Source: Nakamurella leprariae
Lineage (GTDB): Bacteria; Actinomycetota; Actinomycetes; Mycobacteriales; Nakamurellaceae
Direction: 5' to 3'
DNA: 64,000 nt
NCBI RefSeq assembly: GCF_016918035.1
Contig: NZ_JAERWK010000020.1
Span: 1 to 64,000, forward strand
Shown: positions 36,742 to 45,461 of the stretch, piece after piece
How positions within the stretch are numbered: position 1 is the stretch's first letter
How the letters are laid out: every line of letters starts with the position of its first letter
The notes under the pieces: model-generated
Databases searched by the model: none
What the model was told of the DNA's origin: nothing
The model's input: the letters and a program-made list of their open reading frames with translations, nothing else
Made by a program: the position numbers and the translations under genes

Positions 36742-38062
36742 CTACGACGGGCGATCTCCGGCGCCGGACGGGGCGTCCGGCGCCGGACGGCCCGCCCGGG
36801 TCAGCACCGGATCGGCCGTCGGGTGGTCGGTCCGGCCGACCGTCCGGTCCGCGGCCGGTCCCGCGGGCCGGTCGACCACGTCGTCGACGACCTCATCGAC
36901 GACCTGATCGACCACCTCATCGACGACGGACCGCACCACTGCGGCGATCTGGTCGGCCTCCACCAGGAACCCGTCGTGCCCGTGCTCGGAGGTGATGGTG
37001 ACCAGTTCCCGGGTGGCCGGTGCGGTCGCGATGGTCCGTCCCTCGTCGGGGAGGTACAGCCGGTCGCTGTCCACCACCACCACGGTGAGGGCGGCGGTGA
37101 TCCGGGCCAGCGCGGCGGTGACCCCGCCGCGGTCGCGGCCCACGTCGTGCCGGTTCATCGCCTCGGTCAGCGTCACGTAGCTGCCGGCGTCGAACCGGCC
37201 GACCAGCTTGGCCCCGTGGTGGTCCAGGTAGGACTGCACGGCGTAGCGACCACCGCGCAGCGGGTCCTCCCCCGGCTGCGCAGCTCGTCCGAACCGGGAG
37301 CCGAACTCGGTCGCGGACCGGTAGGTCGCCTGGGCGATCTGCCGGGCCACCGCCAGGCCGGCGTCCGGTCCGGGTCCCGGGTGGTAGTCGCCGCCGACCC
37401 AGTCGGGATCGGCCCGGATGGCGGCGAGTTGCGTGCTGCACCAGGCGATCTGATCGGCAGAGGCGGCAGCGGTGGTGGCGATGGCCAGGGCGGCGCGGAC
37501 CCGGTCCGGCGCCCCGACCGCCCATTCCAGCACCCGCATGCCGCCCATCGACCCACCGATCACCGCGGCGAACTGCTCGATGCCGAGCGCGTCGGCCAGC
37601 GCCTGTTCGGCCCGGACCTGGTCGCGGATGGTCAGCGCCGGGAACCGCGATCCGTACGCCCGCCCGTCCGGCGCGGTCGACGACGGGCCGGTGCTGCCGC
37701 GGCATCCGCCGAGCACGTTGGGCGCGACGACGAAGTGCCGCGCCGGGTCGAGCGGCCGGGGGGGGGCCCGGCCCACGAGGCCCCCCCCCCGGGGGGGGGG
37801 GGGAGGGGCCCCCCCGCCCCCCCCCCCCCCGGGGGGGGGGGGGGCGGGGCCCCCCCCCCGGCCCCACCACGTGGGAGTCGCCGGTGAGGGCGTGCAGCAC
37901 CAGGACGGCGTTGCTCCGCCGCTCGTCCAGCCGGCCCCAGGTCTGGAACGTCATCCGGACGTCGGGCAGGACCGCCCCACCGTCGGTGGTCAGCGCCCCG
38001 ATGGACACCAGCCGCCGGTCGGTGCGGTCCCCGTACGCCCGGCCGGCCGGTGCTGCGGACAT
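36742..38062 (-). pseudogene. metX: Homoserine O-acetyltransferase, reading frame broken by a G/C homopolymer block
   Basis: Two frames make one MetX. Residues from ATG 38062 give the start ([34 protein letters not shown]). A second frame from about 37757 gives the rest: [18 protein letters not shown], nucleophile elbow GGSMGGMRV, catalytic Asp near [13 protein letters not shown], His in SEHGHDGFL. Between them (37755-37870) the sequence is almost pure C and G runs and the conserved Pro-Thr-Pro-Gly-Trp-Trp segment is missing, with a frame shift. Either the gene is damaged or, more likely, this block is a sequencing error. The C terminus carries Val-Val-Asp-Glu repeats from in-frame duplications. 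Overlaps no neighbour; metY lies 13 bases upstream. Confidence 0.85.
37755..37870. other. Anomalous G/C homopolymer block inside metX
   Basis: About 115 bases of alternating C and G runs, including ten C followed by thirteen G, then fourteen C followed by fourteen G. Nothing else in the window looks like this. It replaces conserved metX coding sequence, so a misread or collapsed assembly segment is the best explanation. Confidence 0.85.
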
Positions 38063-38075
38063 GGTCGGGACCGGC

Positions 38076-39407
38076 TCAGGCCGACGAGGCCGCCCGGAAC
38101 CCGGCCTCCAGGTCGGCCAGGATGTCGTCGATGTTCTCGGTGCCCACGGCCAACCGGATCAGGCCCGGGGTGACGCCGGTGGTGAGCTGCTCGGCCGGGC
38201 TGAGCTGGCCGTGCGTGGTGGACGCGGGGTGGATGACCAACGAGCGCACGTCGCCGATGTTGGCCAGGTTGGTGAACAGCCGCAGCGAGTCGGAGAACTT
38301 GGCACCGGCGTCCACGCCGCCCTTGATCTCGAACGTCACGATGGGACCGCCACCGAGCGGCGAGTACCGCTGCTGCAGCGCGTGCCATGGGCTGGACGCC
38401 AGTCCCGGGTAGGACACCGACTCCACCTCGTCCCGCTCGGCGAGGAACTGCGCGACCCGGGTGGCGTTGGCGCTGTGCCGTTCCACCCGCAGCGACAGCG
38501 TCTCGATGCCCTGCGAGATCAGGAACGCGTTGAACGGCGAGATGGCCGGGCCGATGTCGCGCAAGCCCTGCAGCCGGGCCTTGAAGATGTAGGCGACGTT
38601 CGCCTTGAACAGCCCCTCCGGGCCGAGGTCACGACCCCAGGTGATGTTGTTGTAGCTCGGGTCCGGCTGGTTGAACCCGGGGAACCGCTCCGGCTCGGCC
38701 AGCCAGTCGAAGTTGCCGGAGTCGACGATGACGCCGCCGATGGCGGTGCCGTGCCCACCCAGGTACTTGGTCGCCGAGTGCACCACGATGTCCGCGCCGT
38801 GCTCGATCGGTCGGATGAGATACGGAGTCGGGACGGTGTTGTCGACGATCAGCGGCACGCCGACGGAGTGGGCCACGCCGGAGACCCCGGCGAAGTCCAG
38901 GACGTCCAGCGCCGGGTTGGAGATCGACTCACCGTAGAACGCCTTGGTGTTCGGCCTGGCCGCCGCCCGCCAGGATTCCAGATCGTCCGCATCCTCGACG
39001 AAGTCGACGTCGATGCCCAGCTTGGGCAGCGTGTAGTGGAAGAGGTTGTAGGTCCCGCCGTACAGCCGCGGCGAGGAGACGATGTGGTCGCCGGCCTGGG
39101 CCAGGGTCAGGATGGCCAGCGTCTCGGCGGACTGACCGGAGGCGGTCAGCAGCGCGCCGACCCCGCCCTCCAGGGACGCGATCCGGTCCTCGACCACCGC
39201 CTGGGTGGGGTTCATGATCCGGGTGTAGATGTTGCCGAGTTCCTCGAGCGCGAACAGCTTGCGGCCGTGTTCGGAGGAGTCGAACGCGTAGGACGTGGTC
39301 TGGTAGATCGGCAGCGCCCGCGCCTTGGTGGTCGGGTCCGGGGTCTGGCCGGCGTGGATCTGACGGGTCTCGAAGGCCCACTCGGGGCTGGGGTCCGGGG
39401 TGCTCAT
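38076..39407 (-). CDS. metY: O-acetylhomoserine sulfhydrylase
   Basis: A 443-residue Cys/Met-metabolism PLP enzyme, PLP Lys214 in [11 protein letters not shown], with [11 protein letters not shown] and [22 protein letters not shown]. The insert [16 protein letters not shown] and the length above 430 residues are typical of MetY rather than MetB. It makes homocysteine from O-acetylhomoserine and sulfide. The ATG at 39407 follows GGAG at somewhat long spacing. Directly upstream of metX; the pair is a direct-sulfhydrylation operon parallel to metB/cbs. Confidence 0.95.
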   Translation of the reverse strand: MSTPDPSPEWAFETRQIHAGQTPDPTTKARALPIYQTTSYAFDSSEHGRKLFALEELGNIYTRIMNPTQAVVEDRIASLEGGVGALLTASGQSAETLAILTLAQAGDHIVSSPRLYGGTYNLFHYTLPKLGIDVDFVEDADDLESWRAAARPNTKAFYGESISNPALDVLDFAGVSGVAHSVGVPLIVDNTVPTPYLIRPIEHGADIVVHSATKYLGGHGTAIGGVIVDSGNFDWLAEPERFPGFNQPDPSYNNITWGRDLGPEGLFKANVAYIFKARLQGLRDIGPAISPFNAFLISQGIETLSLRVERHSANATRVAQFLAERDEVESVSYPGLASSPWHALQQRYSPLGGGPIVTFEIKGGVDAGAKFSDSLRLFTNLANIGDVRSLVIHPASTTHGQLSPAEQLTTGVTPGLIRLAVGTENIDDILADLEAGFRAASSA

Positions 39408-39663
39408 CTCGGGTTCATCTCCACGGCTGGGACGGTGTCGGGACGGGCGACCCACGTCGGGCCGGCCGGAGTACAGGGCCCGGACCGGCCCGCAGGACCG
39501 CGGCCGGAAGTGTATCGGGCGTCACGTTCCCGACTTCCGGGGACGTCACGGGCCGGTCCGGGGGACGCTCCCTGTGACCGGCGTCGCCGGTCGCCGGCGG
39601 AACTTCCCGGCCGCCCCGCACGCTCCCGTTCCGGCCCAGCGTCCGTCCCCAGGAGGTTCTCCC

Positions 39664-40005
39664 GTGCGCTCCCCCAGCACCGTGTCCGTCGCCTACCGGG
39701 TCGTCGCCGTGACGGAGGCGGTGACCTGGGTCGGTCTGCTGGTCGGGATGTTCTTCAAGTACATCGCCGAGACCGGGGACCTGGGCGTCACGGTGTTCGG
39801 GCCGATCCACGGGGCGGTGTTCGTCCTCTACCTGATCGTCACCCTGGTCGCGGCCCGGGCGTTGCGCTGGTCGCTGTGGACGACCCTGTTCGCGCTCGCG
39901 GCGTCGGTGCCGCCACTGGCCACGCTGATCTTCGAGGTCTGGGCCGAGCGGACCGGCCGGCTCGACCCCGCGCGGGCGGCCGGGACGGCGGTCCCGGCCG
40001 CCTGA
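39664..40005 (+). CDS. DUF3817 family small membrane protein
   Basis: A 113-residue protein with three hydrophobic segments (about 8-28, 43-63, 70-90) and the DUF3817 pattern YRVVAVTEAVTWVGLLVGMFFKY then GPIHGAVFVLYL. AGGAGG precedes the GTG at 39664. The family is widespread in actinobacteria with no assigned role. Divergent from metY. Confidence 0.88.
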   Translation: MRSPSTVSVAYRVVAVTEAVTWVGLLVGMFFKYIAETGDLGVTVFGPIHGAVFVLYLIVTLVAARALRWSLWTTLFALAASVPPLATLIFEVWAERTGRLDPARAAGTAVPAA

Positions 40006-40013
40006 TCGACGCG

Positions 40014-41144
40014 TCAGCCGACGGTCAGCAGCCCCGCCGGGTCGCGGTACGCCAGGCCGTGCGCCTGGGCCACCGGCGCAGTCGTGAGCTCCCCGCGCAC
40101 GGTGGACAGCCCCCGGGCCAGCGCCACGTCGTCGGCCGCCGCGCCCAGCACGCCGCGGTCCGCCACCTTGACCAGGTAGGGCAGGGTGGCCGAGGTCAGG
40201 GCCAGGGTCGAGGTGCGGGCGACCGCGCCGGGGATGTTGGCCACGCAGTAGTGCACGACGCCCTCCTCGACGTAGGTCGGGTCGGAATGCGTGGTGGGAC
40301 GGCTGGTCTCGAAGCACCCACCCTGGTCGATGGCGATGTCGACGACCACACTGCCGGGCCGCATGCTGGCCACCATCTCCCGGGACACCAGCTTGGGGGC
40401 CTTGGCCCCGGGCACCAGTACGGCCCCGATGACCACGTCGGACTCGGCCACCGCGGCGGCGGTGCGGGCCCGGTTCGGCGTCACGAGATCCAGTCGGCCG
40501 CCGAAGATGTCGGACAGGTAGGCCAGCCGGGCCGGGCTGGTGTCCATCACCGTGACCAGCGCCCGCATGCCCGCGGCGATCTTGGCCGCCTCGGTACCGG
40601 ACACCCCACCGCCGATGATGGTCACCCGGGCGGCCGGCGTCCCGGGCACCCCACCGAGCAGGATCCCGGCGCCGCCCGCCGGGCTCTCCAACGCGTGCGC
40701 AGCGGCCTGCACGGCCATCCGGCCGGCCACCTCGCTCATCGGGGTCAGCAGCGGCAGCTTGCGGTCGTCGGTCTGCACCGTCTCGTAGGCGATGGAGTCG
40801 ATGCGGCGCTCCAGCAGGAACTCGGTGAGCTCCTGGTCCGCGGCCAGGTGCAGGTAGGTGAACAGCTGCTGGCCCTCGCGGAAGCGGTGGTACTCGGCCG
40901 GCACCGGCTCCTTGACCTTGACGATCAGGTCAGCCGCGGCGAACACCGCGTCGGCGGAGTCGACCAGGGTGGCCCCGGCCGCCGCGTACTCGGTGTCGGA
41001 GAACCGGGACCCGACGCCGGCGCCGCGCTCCACCACCACCTGGTGGCCGTGGTGCACCAGCTCGTGCACGCCGTCCGGCTGCACCGACACCCGGTTCTCG
41101 TTGTCCTTGATCTCCTTGGGCACCCCGACGACCAGTCGCGACAT
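40014..41144 (-). CDS. ald: Alanine dehydrogenase
   Basis: A 376-residue NAD-dependent enzyme interconverting L-alanine and pyruvate plus ammonia. Catalytic Lys76 (IVKVKEP) and His99 (TYLHLA) are present, with the NAD-binding IIGGGVSGTEAAKIA loop and the VDIAIDQGGCFETSRPTTHSDP-type catalytic Asp region. Start ATG 41144 has AGGGGAACAGGA upstream. It follows a class-III aminotransferase gene by 53 bases, so alanine formed by that enzyme could be recycled to pyruvate here. Confidence 0.95.
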   Translation of the reverse strand: MSRLVVGVPKEIKDNENRVSVQPDGVHELVHHGHQVVVERGAGVGSRFSDTEYAAAGATLVDSADAVFAAADLIVKVKEPVPAEYHRFREGQQLFTYLHLAADQELTEFLLERRIDSIAYETVQTDDRKLPLLTPMSEVAGRMAVQAAAHALESPAGGAGILLGGVPGTPAARVTIIGGGVSGTEAAKIAAGMRALVTVMDTSPARLAYLSDIFGGRLDLVTPNRARTAAAVAESDVVIGAVLVPGAKAPKLVSREMVASMRPGSVVVDIAIDQGGCFETSRPTTHSDPTYVEEGVVHYCVANIPGAVARTSTLALTSATLPYLVKVADRGVLGAAADDVALARGLSTVRGELTTAPVAQAHGLAYRDPAGLLTVG

Positions 41145-41197
41145 TCCTGTTCCCCTCTCCGATGTCTCGTCCGTCCCCGACGGCAGCACCTGCGGCG

Positions 41198-42583
41198 TCA
41201 CAGCTGGGCCCAGGCGTCGGTGAGCACCGTGCGCATGGCCGCCTCGATCTGGTCGAACTCGGCCGGCCCACAGATCAGCGGCGGCGCGAACTGGACCACG
41301 GCGTTGCCGCGGTCGTCGCAGCGGCAGTAGACGCCGGCCTCCCACATCCCGGGGGCGACGACGCCGCGCAGGATCCGCTCGCAGTCGTCGCGACTGAACG
41401 GCTCCTTGGTCGCCCGGTCGCGGACCAGCTCCACCGACCAGAAGTACCCGGCGCCGCGCACGTCCCCGACGATGGGCAGGTCCAGCAGCTGCTCCAGGGT
41501 GCGGCGCAGCGTGTCCTCGTGGCGCCGCACGTGGCCCAGCAGGTCGTCCCGCTCGAACAGGTCCAGGTTGGCCAGCGCCACCGCGCAGGCCACCGGATGC
41601 CCGCCGAAGGTGTACCCGTGCGGGAAGGTCACAGTGCCCCGGCTGAACGGCTCGAAGATCCGGTCCGAGATGATCGCCGCCCCCAGGGCCGCGTACCCCG
41701 AGGTGAGACCCTTGGCGCTGGTGATGATGTCGGGCTGGTACCCGAATCGTTCGGCGCCGAACATGGCGCCCAGCCGGCCGTACGCACAGATCACCTCGTC
41801 GGAGACCAGCAGCACGTCGTGCCGGTCGCAGATCTCCCGCAGCCGCTCGAAGTACCCGGGCGGTGGCGGGATCGACCCGCCGGCGTTCTGCACCGGTTCG
41901 ACGAACACCGCGGCCACCGAGTCGGGCCCCTCGGCCAGGATGGCCTCCTCGACGCGGTCGGCGGCCCATCGCCCGAACGCCTTCTCGTCGTCGGCGAACG
42001 GCTCCGGGGCGCGGTAGAAGTCGGTGTTCGGCACTCGGAAGGTGCCCGGCACCAACGGTTCGAACGCGTGCTTGAAACCCGGGACCCCGGTGATGGACAG
42101 CGCTCCCTGGGTGGTGCCGTGGTAGGCCACGGCGCGGCTGATCACCTTGGTCTTGTTCGGCCGGCCGGTCAGCTTGAAGTACTGCTTGGCCACCTTCCAG
42201 GCCGTCTCGACGGACTCGCCGCCGCCGGACGAGAAGAAGACCTTGTTCAGGTCGCCGGGAGCGAGCGCGGCCAGCCGGTCGGCCAGTTCGATGGCCGGCG
42301 GCGTGGCGTAGGACCAGATCGGGAAGTACGGCAGCGTCCGCAGCTGCCGGTCCGCGGCCACCGCCAGTTCCTCACGGCCGTACCCGGCCTGCACGACGAA
42401 GAGCCCGGACAGCGCGTCCAGGTAGCGCTTGCCCTTGGTGTCGAACAGGTACGCCCCCTCGCCGCGGGCGACCACCGGCACCGGGTCGGTCGCGGCGCTG
42501 CCCATCCGGGTGAAGTGCATCCACAGGTGGTCGGCGGCCCCGGAGTCGGGCGCCGATGCGTGGTCGGCGGCGATCATGCTCAT
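41198..42583 (-). CDS. Class-III (omega-amino acid:pyruvate type) aminotransferase
   Basis: A 461-residue PLP aminotransferase, PLP Lys291 in ITSAKGLTSGY, with the Asp-Glu pair LLVSDEVICAYGR and the FFSSGGGESVETAWK phosphate loop. The pattern is that of omega-amine/putrescine:pyruvate or beta-alanine:pyruvate transaminases. Operonic with alanine dehydrogenase, which fits pyruvate as amino acceptor and alanine as product. The ATG at 42583 follows AGAGG. The amine donor cannot be told from sequence. Confidence 0.87.
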   Translation of the reverse strand: MSMIAADHASAPDSGAADHLWMHFTRMGSAATDPVPVVARGEGAYLFDTKGKRYLDALSGLFVVQAGYGREELAVAADRQLRTLPYFPIWSYATPPAIELADRLAALAPGDLNKVFFSSGGGESVETAWKVAKQYFKLTGRPNKTKVISRAVAYHGTTQGALSITGVPGFKHAFEPLVPGTFRVPNTDFYRAPEPFADDEKAFGRWAADRVEEAILAEGPDSVAAVFVEPVQNAGGSIPPPPGYFERLREICDRHDVLLVSDEVICAYGRLGAMFGAERFGYQPDIITSAKGLTSGYAALGAAIISDRIFEPFSRGTVTFPHGYTFGGHPVACAVALANLDLFERDDLLGHVRRHEDTLRRTLEQLLDLPIVGDVRGAGYFWSVELVRDRATKEPFSRDDCERILRGVVAPGMWEAGVYCRCDDRGNAVVQFAPPLICGPAEFDQIEAAMRTVLTDAWAQL

Positions 42584-42705
42584 GACGGGGATCCTCTCGG
42601 CAGCGGGTCCGGGCACGCATCCGGGGAACGGTCCGCCACGGCGACGCGCACCGCCGATTCTGCCGCCGGTCGGGGTCGGGCGACGGCCCGACACCCGCCG
42701 GTCGA

Positions 42706-43473
42706 TCAGCCCGTGGTCGCCTCGGCGTCGGCCTCGGGGGCGGCATCGGATCCGGGGTGACCGGCCGGGTCCGCCGCCTGCAACGCGGCGGCATGGGCAC
42801 GGGCGACCGCCCGCAGCGCGGTCTCCGGATCCTCGCCCCGGGCGCCGGCGGCGTAGGCGATGCGGAACAGCTCGCCACCCACGCCGGGGTCCTCGGGCAG
42901 CGGCACCTCGACGTCGAACTTCGCGGCCCGGGCGCCGAGCTTGCCGGCCAGCGCGGCGGCCGGCTGCCCCAGGGCCACGCCCGACAGCACCCGGCCGCGA
43001 CCGCGCTCGCCGGCCTTGAGCTGGTCCCAGCGCACCTGCTGGTCGGACGCCGACAGCACCGGCTGGGCCGAGCCGGCGTCGTCGGCCGGGGCGGACTCGT
43101 CGCCGACACCGAAGACGTGCGGGTGCCGCCGGACCAGCTTGCCGACCAGATCACCGGCCACGTCGTTGATGTCGAACGGATCGTCCGGGTCCTCCTCGGC
43201 GATCCGCGCGTGGAACAGCACCTGCAGCAGCACGTCACCGAGTTCCTCACGGACGGCCGCGCGGTCGCCGCGCTCGACCGCGTCGACGAGCTCGTAGCAC
43301 TCCTCGACCAGGTAGCGCAGCAGACTGACGTGCGTCTGCTCGGCGTCCCACGGGCAACCGCCGGGCGACCGCAGCCGGTTCATCACCGCCACCGCCTGGA
43401 GCAGCCGAGGGGTCGCCGCGCCGGAGTCGCTGCTGTCCCAGCCGTCCACCGTGCCCGCGTGTTCCGGATCCAC
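42706..43473 (-). CDS. mazG: Nucleoside triphosphate pyrophosphohydrolase MazG
   Basis: A 255-residue house-cleaning NTPase. The EExxE...ExxD motif is intact (LVEECYELVDAVE, then EELGDVLLQV) together with CPWDAEQTH and RRHPHVFG. After one complete MazG domain the C-terminal part (about 160-235) is a weaker second repeat, as in actinobacteria. The GTG at 43473 follows GGAGGG. In M. tuberculosis mazG (Rv1021) also lies between eno and mfd. Confidence 0.92.
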   Translation of the reverse strand: MDPEHAGTVDGWDSSDSGAATPRLLQAVAVMNRLRSPGGCPWDAEQTHVSLLRYLVEECYELVDAVERGDRAAVREELGDVLLQVLFHARIAEEDPDDPFDINDVAGDLVGKLVRRHPHVFGVGDESAPADDAGSAQPVLSASDQQVRWDQLKAGERGRGRVLSGVALGQPAAALAGKLGARAAKFDVEVPLPEDPGVGGELFRIAYAAGARGEDPETALRAVARAHAAALQAADPAGHPGSDAAPEADAEATTG

Positions 43474-43548
43474 CCTTGCTCCCTCCGCCCGTGTCCGAGG
43501 CACGCTACCCAGCGACCGGGCCGGCGGTCCCGGCGGGCAGTCCCCTCA

Positions 43549-43590
43549 GGCGGTCCTGTCGGCAGTCCCGTCGGCAGTCCCGTCGGCACG
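43549..43590. repeat. 12-bp intergenic tandem repeat
   Basis: GGCAGTCCCGTC occurs twice exactly (43561-43584), flanked by degenerate copies, between the divergent mazG and phosphatase genes. Confidence 0.8.
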
Positions 43591-43639
43591 GTCGCGCGAC
43601 CTCACCCGGACCCTTCGAGGCCGCTGCCAGGATGGCGCC

Positions 43640-44233
43640 ATGCCACCAGCTCCGTTCGAGGTCCTCGTCGTCTGCACCGCGAACCTGTGCCGCTCGCCGA
43701 TGGCGGAGCGGTTCCTGGGCGCGGCGCTGCAGGAGCTCCAGGAGCAGGGCGTCGGAACGGAGGGGGCCACGGGCTGGACGGTGCGGTCGGCGGGGACCCG
43801 GGGGTTCCAGGACCAGCCGATGCACCCGTTGAGCGAGCAGGTCCTGACCGAGCGGGGCGCCTCCGCCGACGGATTCCGGTCGCGGCCGATCACCGCGGAG
43901 ATGGTGCGGTCGTCCGGTCTGGTGCTGACCGCCGCCCGGGAGCACCGCGCCGCGGTCGTCCAGCTGGTGCCGGCGGCGGTGCGGCGGACCTTCACCCTCC
44001 GCCAGTTCGCCCGGCTGTGCGGTGCGGTCCCGCCGATCCCCGCCGACGACCCGCAGGGCTCGGGCAAGCGCCTGGTGACCGAGGCACTGCTGGCGCGCAG
44101 TGATGTCCAGCCGGTCGGCGGCGACCTCGACGACCTGGCCGACCCGATCGGTCAGCCGGTCGAGAGTTTCCGTCGCTGCGCCGATCTCGTCCATGAGGCA
44201 GTGGCGGCGATCGTCGCACCGCTGCGTCGGTGA
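43640..44233 (+). CDS. Low-molecular-weight protein-tyrosine phosphatase family protein
   Basis: A 197-residue protein with the CX5R(S) P-loop as CTANLCRS (Cys12, Arg18) followed by PMAE, and a C-terminal DDLADPIG block carrying the general-acid Asp. The usual CxGN is CTAN here, and the protein is longer than the ~150-residue family norm owing to inserts. The ATG at 43640 has an AGGA upstream, and also CAGGAT six bases before it. It lies near a glycosyltransferase and UDP-glucose dehydrogenase, suggestive of polysaccharide control, but that is inference. Confidence 0.85.
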   Translation: MPPAPFEVLVVCTANLCRSPMAERFLGAALQELQEQGVGTEGATGWTVRSAGTRGFQDQPMHPLSEQVLTERGASADGFRSRPITAEMVRSSGLVLTAAREHRAAVVQLVPAAVRRTFTLRQFARLCGAVPPIPADDPQGSGKRLVTEALLARSDVQPVGGDLDDLADPIGQPVESFRRCADLVHEAVAAIVAPLRR

Positions 44234-44280
44234 CCCCGCCGGACGATCCGGGGAGGGGCACCGTCCCGGATCGCCCCCGG

Positions 44281-45201
44281 TCACGCCGACAGCGGGCGGT
44301 CGACCGCACACTCGGCGTCGGTGCGACGACCGCCGGCCGGGGCCCGACGTCCCGCGACGACGCGCACGGTCCGGGACGCCCGCCCCAGCACCGAGGGCGC
44401 ATCCTCGGCCGTCGGCGCAGCGGACGGCGTTACCACGGCCTCGGCACACCAGACGGCGACCGCACCGGCCCGGACGGCTGACCTGGTGAACCGCAGGACG
44501 TTCCGGTCGCCGTCCGCACGCTGCCGGAACCGCAGCGACGCCGAACGGACGAACTCCCGGTCGAGCAGGAGGTTGCCGGCGGGCGCCGACCGGACGCGGG
44601 TGCCGGTCGATGCCGATCGTCGGATCGCTCGCACGCCGGACGCGGGTCGGGTGTCGTCGGACGCCACCGGGCCGGCAACGACATCGGCCCGTGCGGCGCG
44701 GTAGGTCGCCAGCAACCGGGCGAGCCACTGGTGGGCCGGCCGGTGCCCGTCGCCCACGAACACCAGGACGTCCCGGCCGTCGGTGCGGTCGAGCACGTCG
44801 TCGTGGGCCGCCGCCACACTCGCCCCCGGGGCGTGGACGATCTCGACCGGTGAGCACCACGGCTCGGAGTCGGTCAGGCCGGCGTCCCGTGCCGCCGTCA
44901 GGGCGGTCGCCGCGCCACCCTCCGTGCTCCGATCGAGCACCAGCACGCGGCAGTCCCGGGTGAAGCCCCAGCGGGTGATGTCGGCTGCCTGGGCCATGAC
45001 GTCGGCGATCGTGTTGCCCAGTCCGTCCGACCGTCCGTCGGTCACGATGGCGACGGTGACCGACGGCATGCCGGACCGGCGACCGGCCGGGTCCGGCCGC
45101 AGCGTGGGGCGCGGCCCGGCGTCACCGGCGGGCTCGGCGGCCACCGGGAGCCCGTCGACCGCGTCCGTGTGCAGCCCGTGTCCGATCGACACCGTGGTCA
45201 C
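44281..45201 (-). CDS. Divergent GT2-like glycosyltransferase fold protein
   Basis: A 306-residue protein. From about residue 46, PSVTVAIVTDGRSDGLGNTIADVM resembles the nucleotide-sugar half of GT-A enzymes, and VLVFVGDGHRPAHQWLARLL sits where a DxD motif would be, but reads GDG, so metal binding and catalysis are doubtful. LLLDREFVRSA and NVLRFTRSAVRAGA follow. The first 45 residues are low in complexity. GGGAGG precedes the GTG at 45201. No acceptor can be named. It may be an inactive or atypical transferase. Confidence 0.5.
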   Translation of the reverse strand: MTTVSIGHGLHTDAVDGLPVAAEPAGDAGPRPTLRPDPAGRRSGMPSVTVAIVTDGRSDGLGNTIADVMAQAADITRWGFTRDCRVLVLDRSTEGGAATALTAARDAGLTDSEPWCSPVEIVHAPGASVAAAHDDVLDRTDGRDVLVFVGDGHRPAHQWLARLLATYRAARADVVAGPVASDDTRPASGVRAIRRSASTGTRVRSAPAGNLLLDREFVRSASLRFRQRADGDRNVLRFTRSAVRAGAVAVWCAEAVVTPSAAPTAEDAPSVLGRASRTVRVVAGRRAPAGGRRTDAECAVDRPLSA

Positions 45202-45461
45202 TGGTCCTCCCGCCGCCCACGACCCGGCCCTGCGCCGGTTGGAGCACGCTGACGGTAACGCAAGGTGACGCTGCGAGGGATCGATCCCGGTGAAACGGGC
45301 AGAGATCACTCGATCGATGCGCCGATCGAGTCGACGATCCACCATCAGCGCCGTTGGATCGTCGTAACGAGGAATCTCTCTGTCCGGTCTTCCGACCGGC
45401 GGGGCACGCCACCCTGTTGCCGGACATCGGGCCGTCACAGCGGTGCGGGACCATCGGGGGC

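Noticed and set aside
37755-37870. Short Pro/Gly-rich proteins encoded in the G/C block
   Set aside because: Any frame through homopolymer runs encodes Pro/Gly/Ala; the block is interpreted as damaged metX sequence.
39408-39663. SAM riboswitch upstream of metY
   Set aside because: None of the conserved SAM-I or SAM-IV core sequences is present, and the leader from the nearest -10-like box is only about 100 nt.
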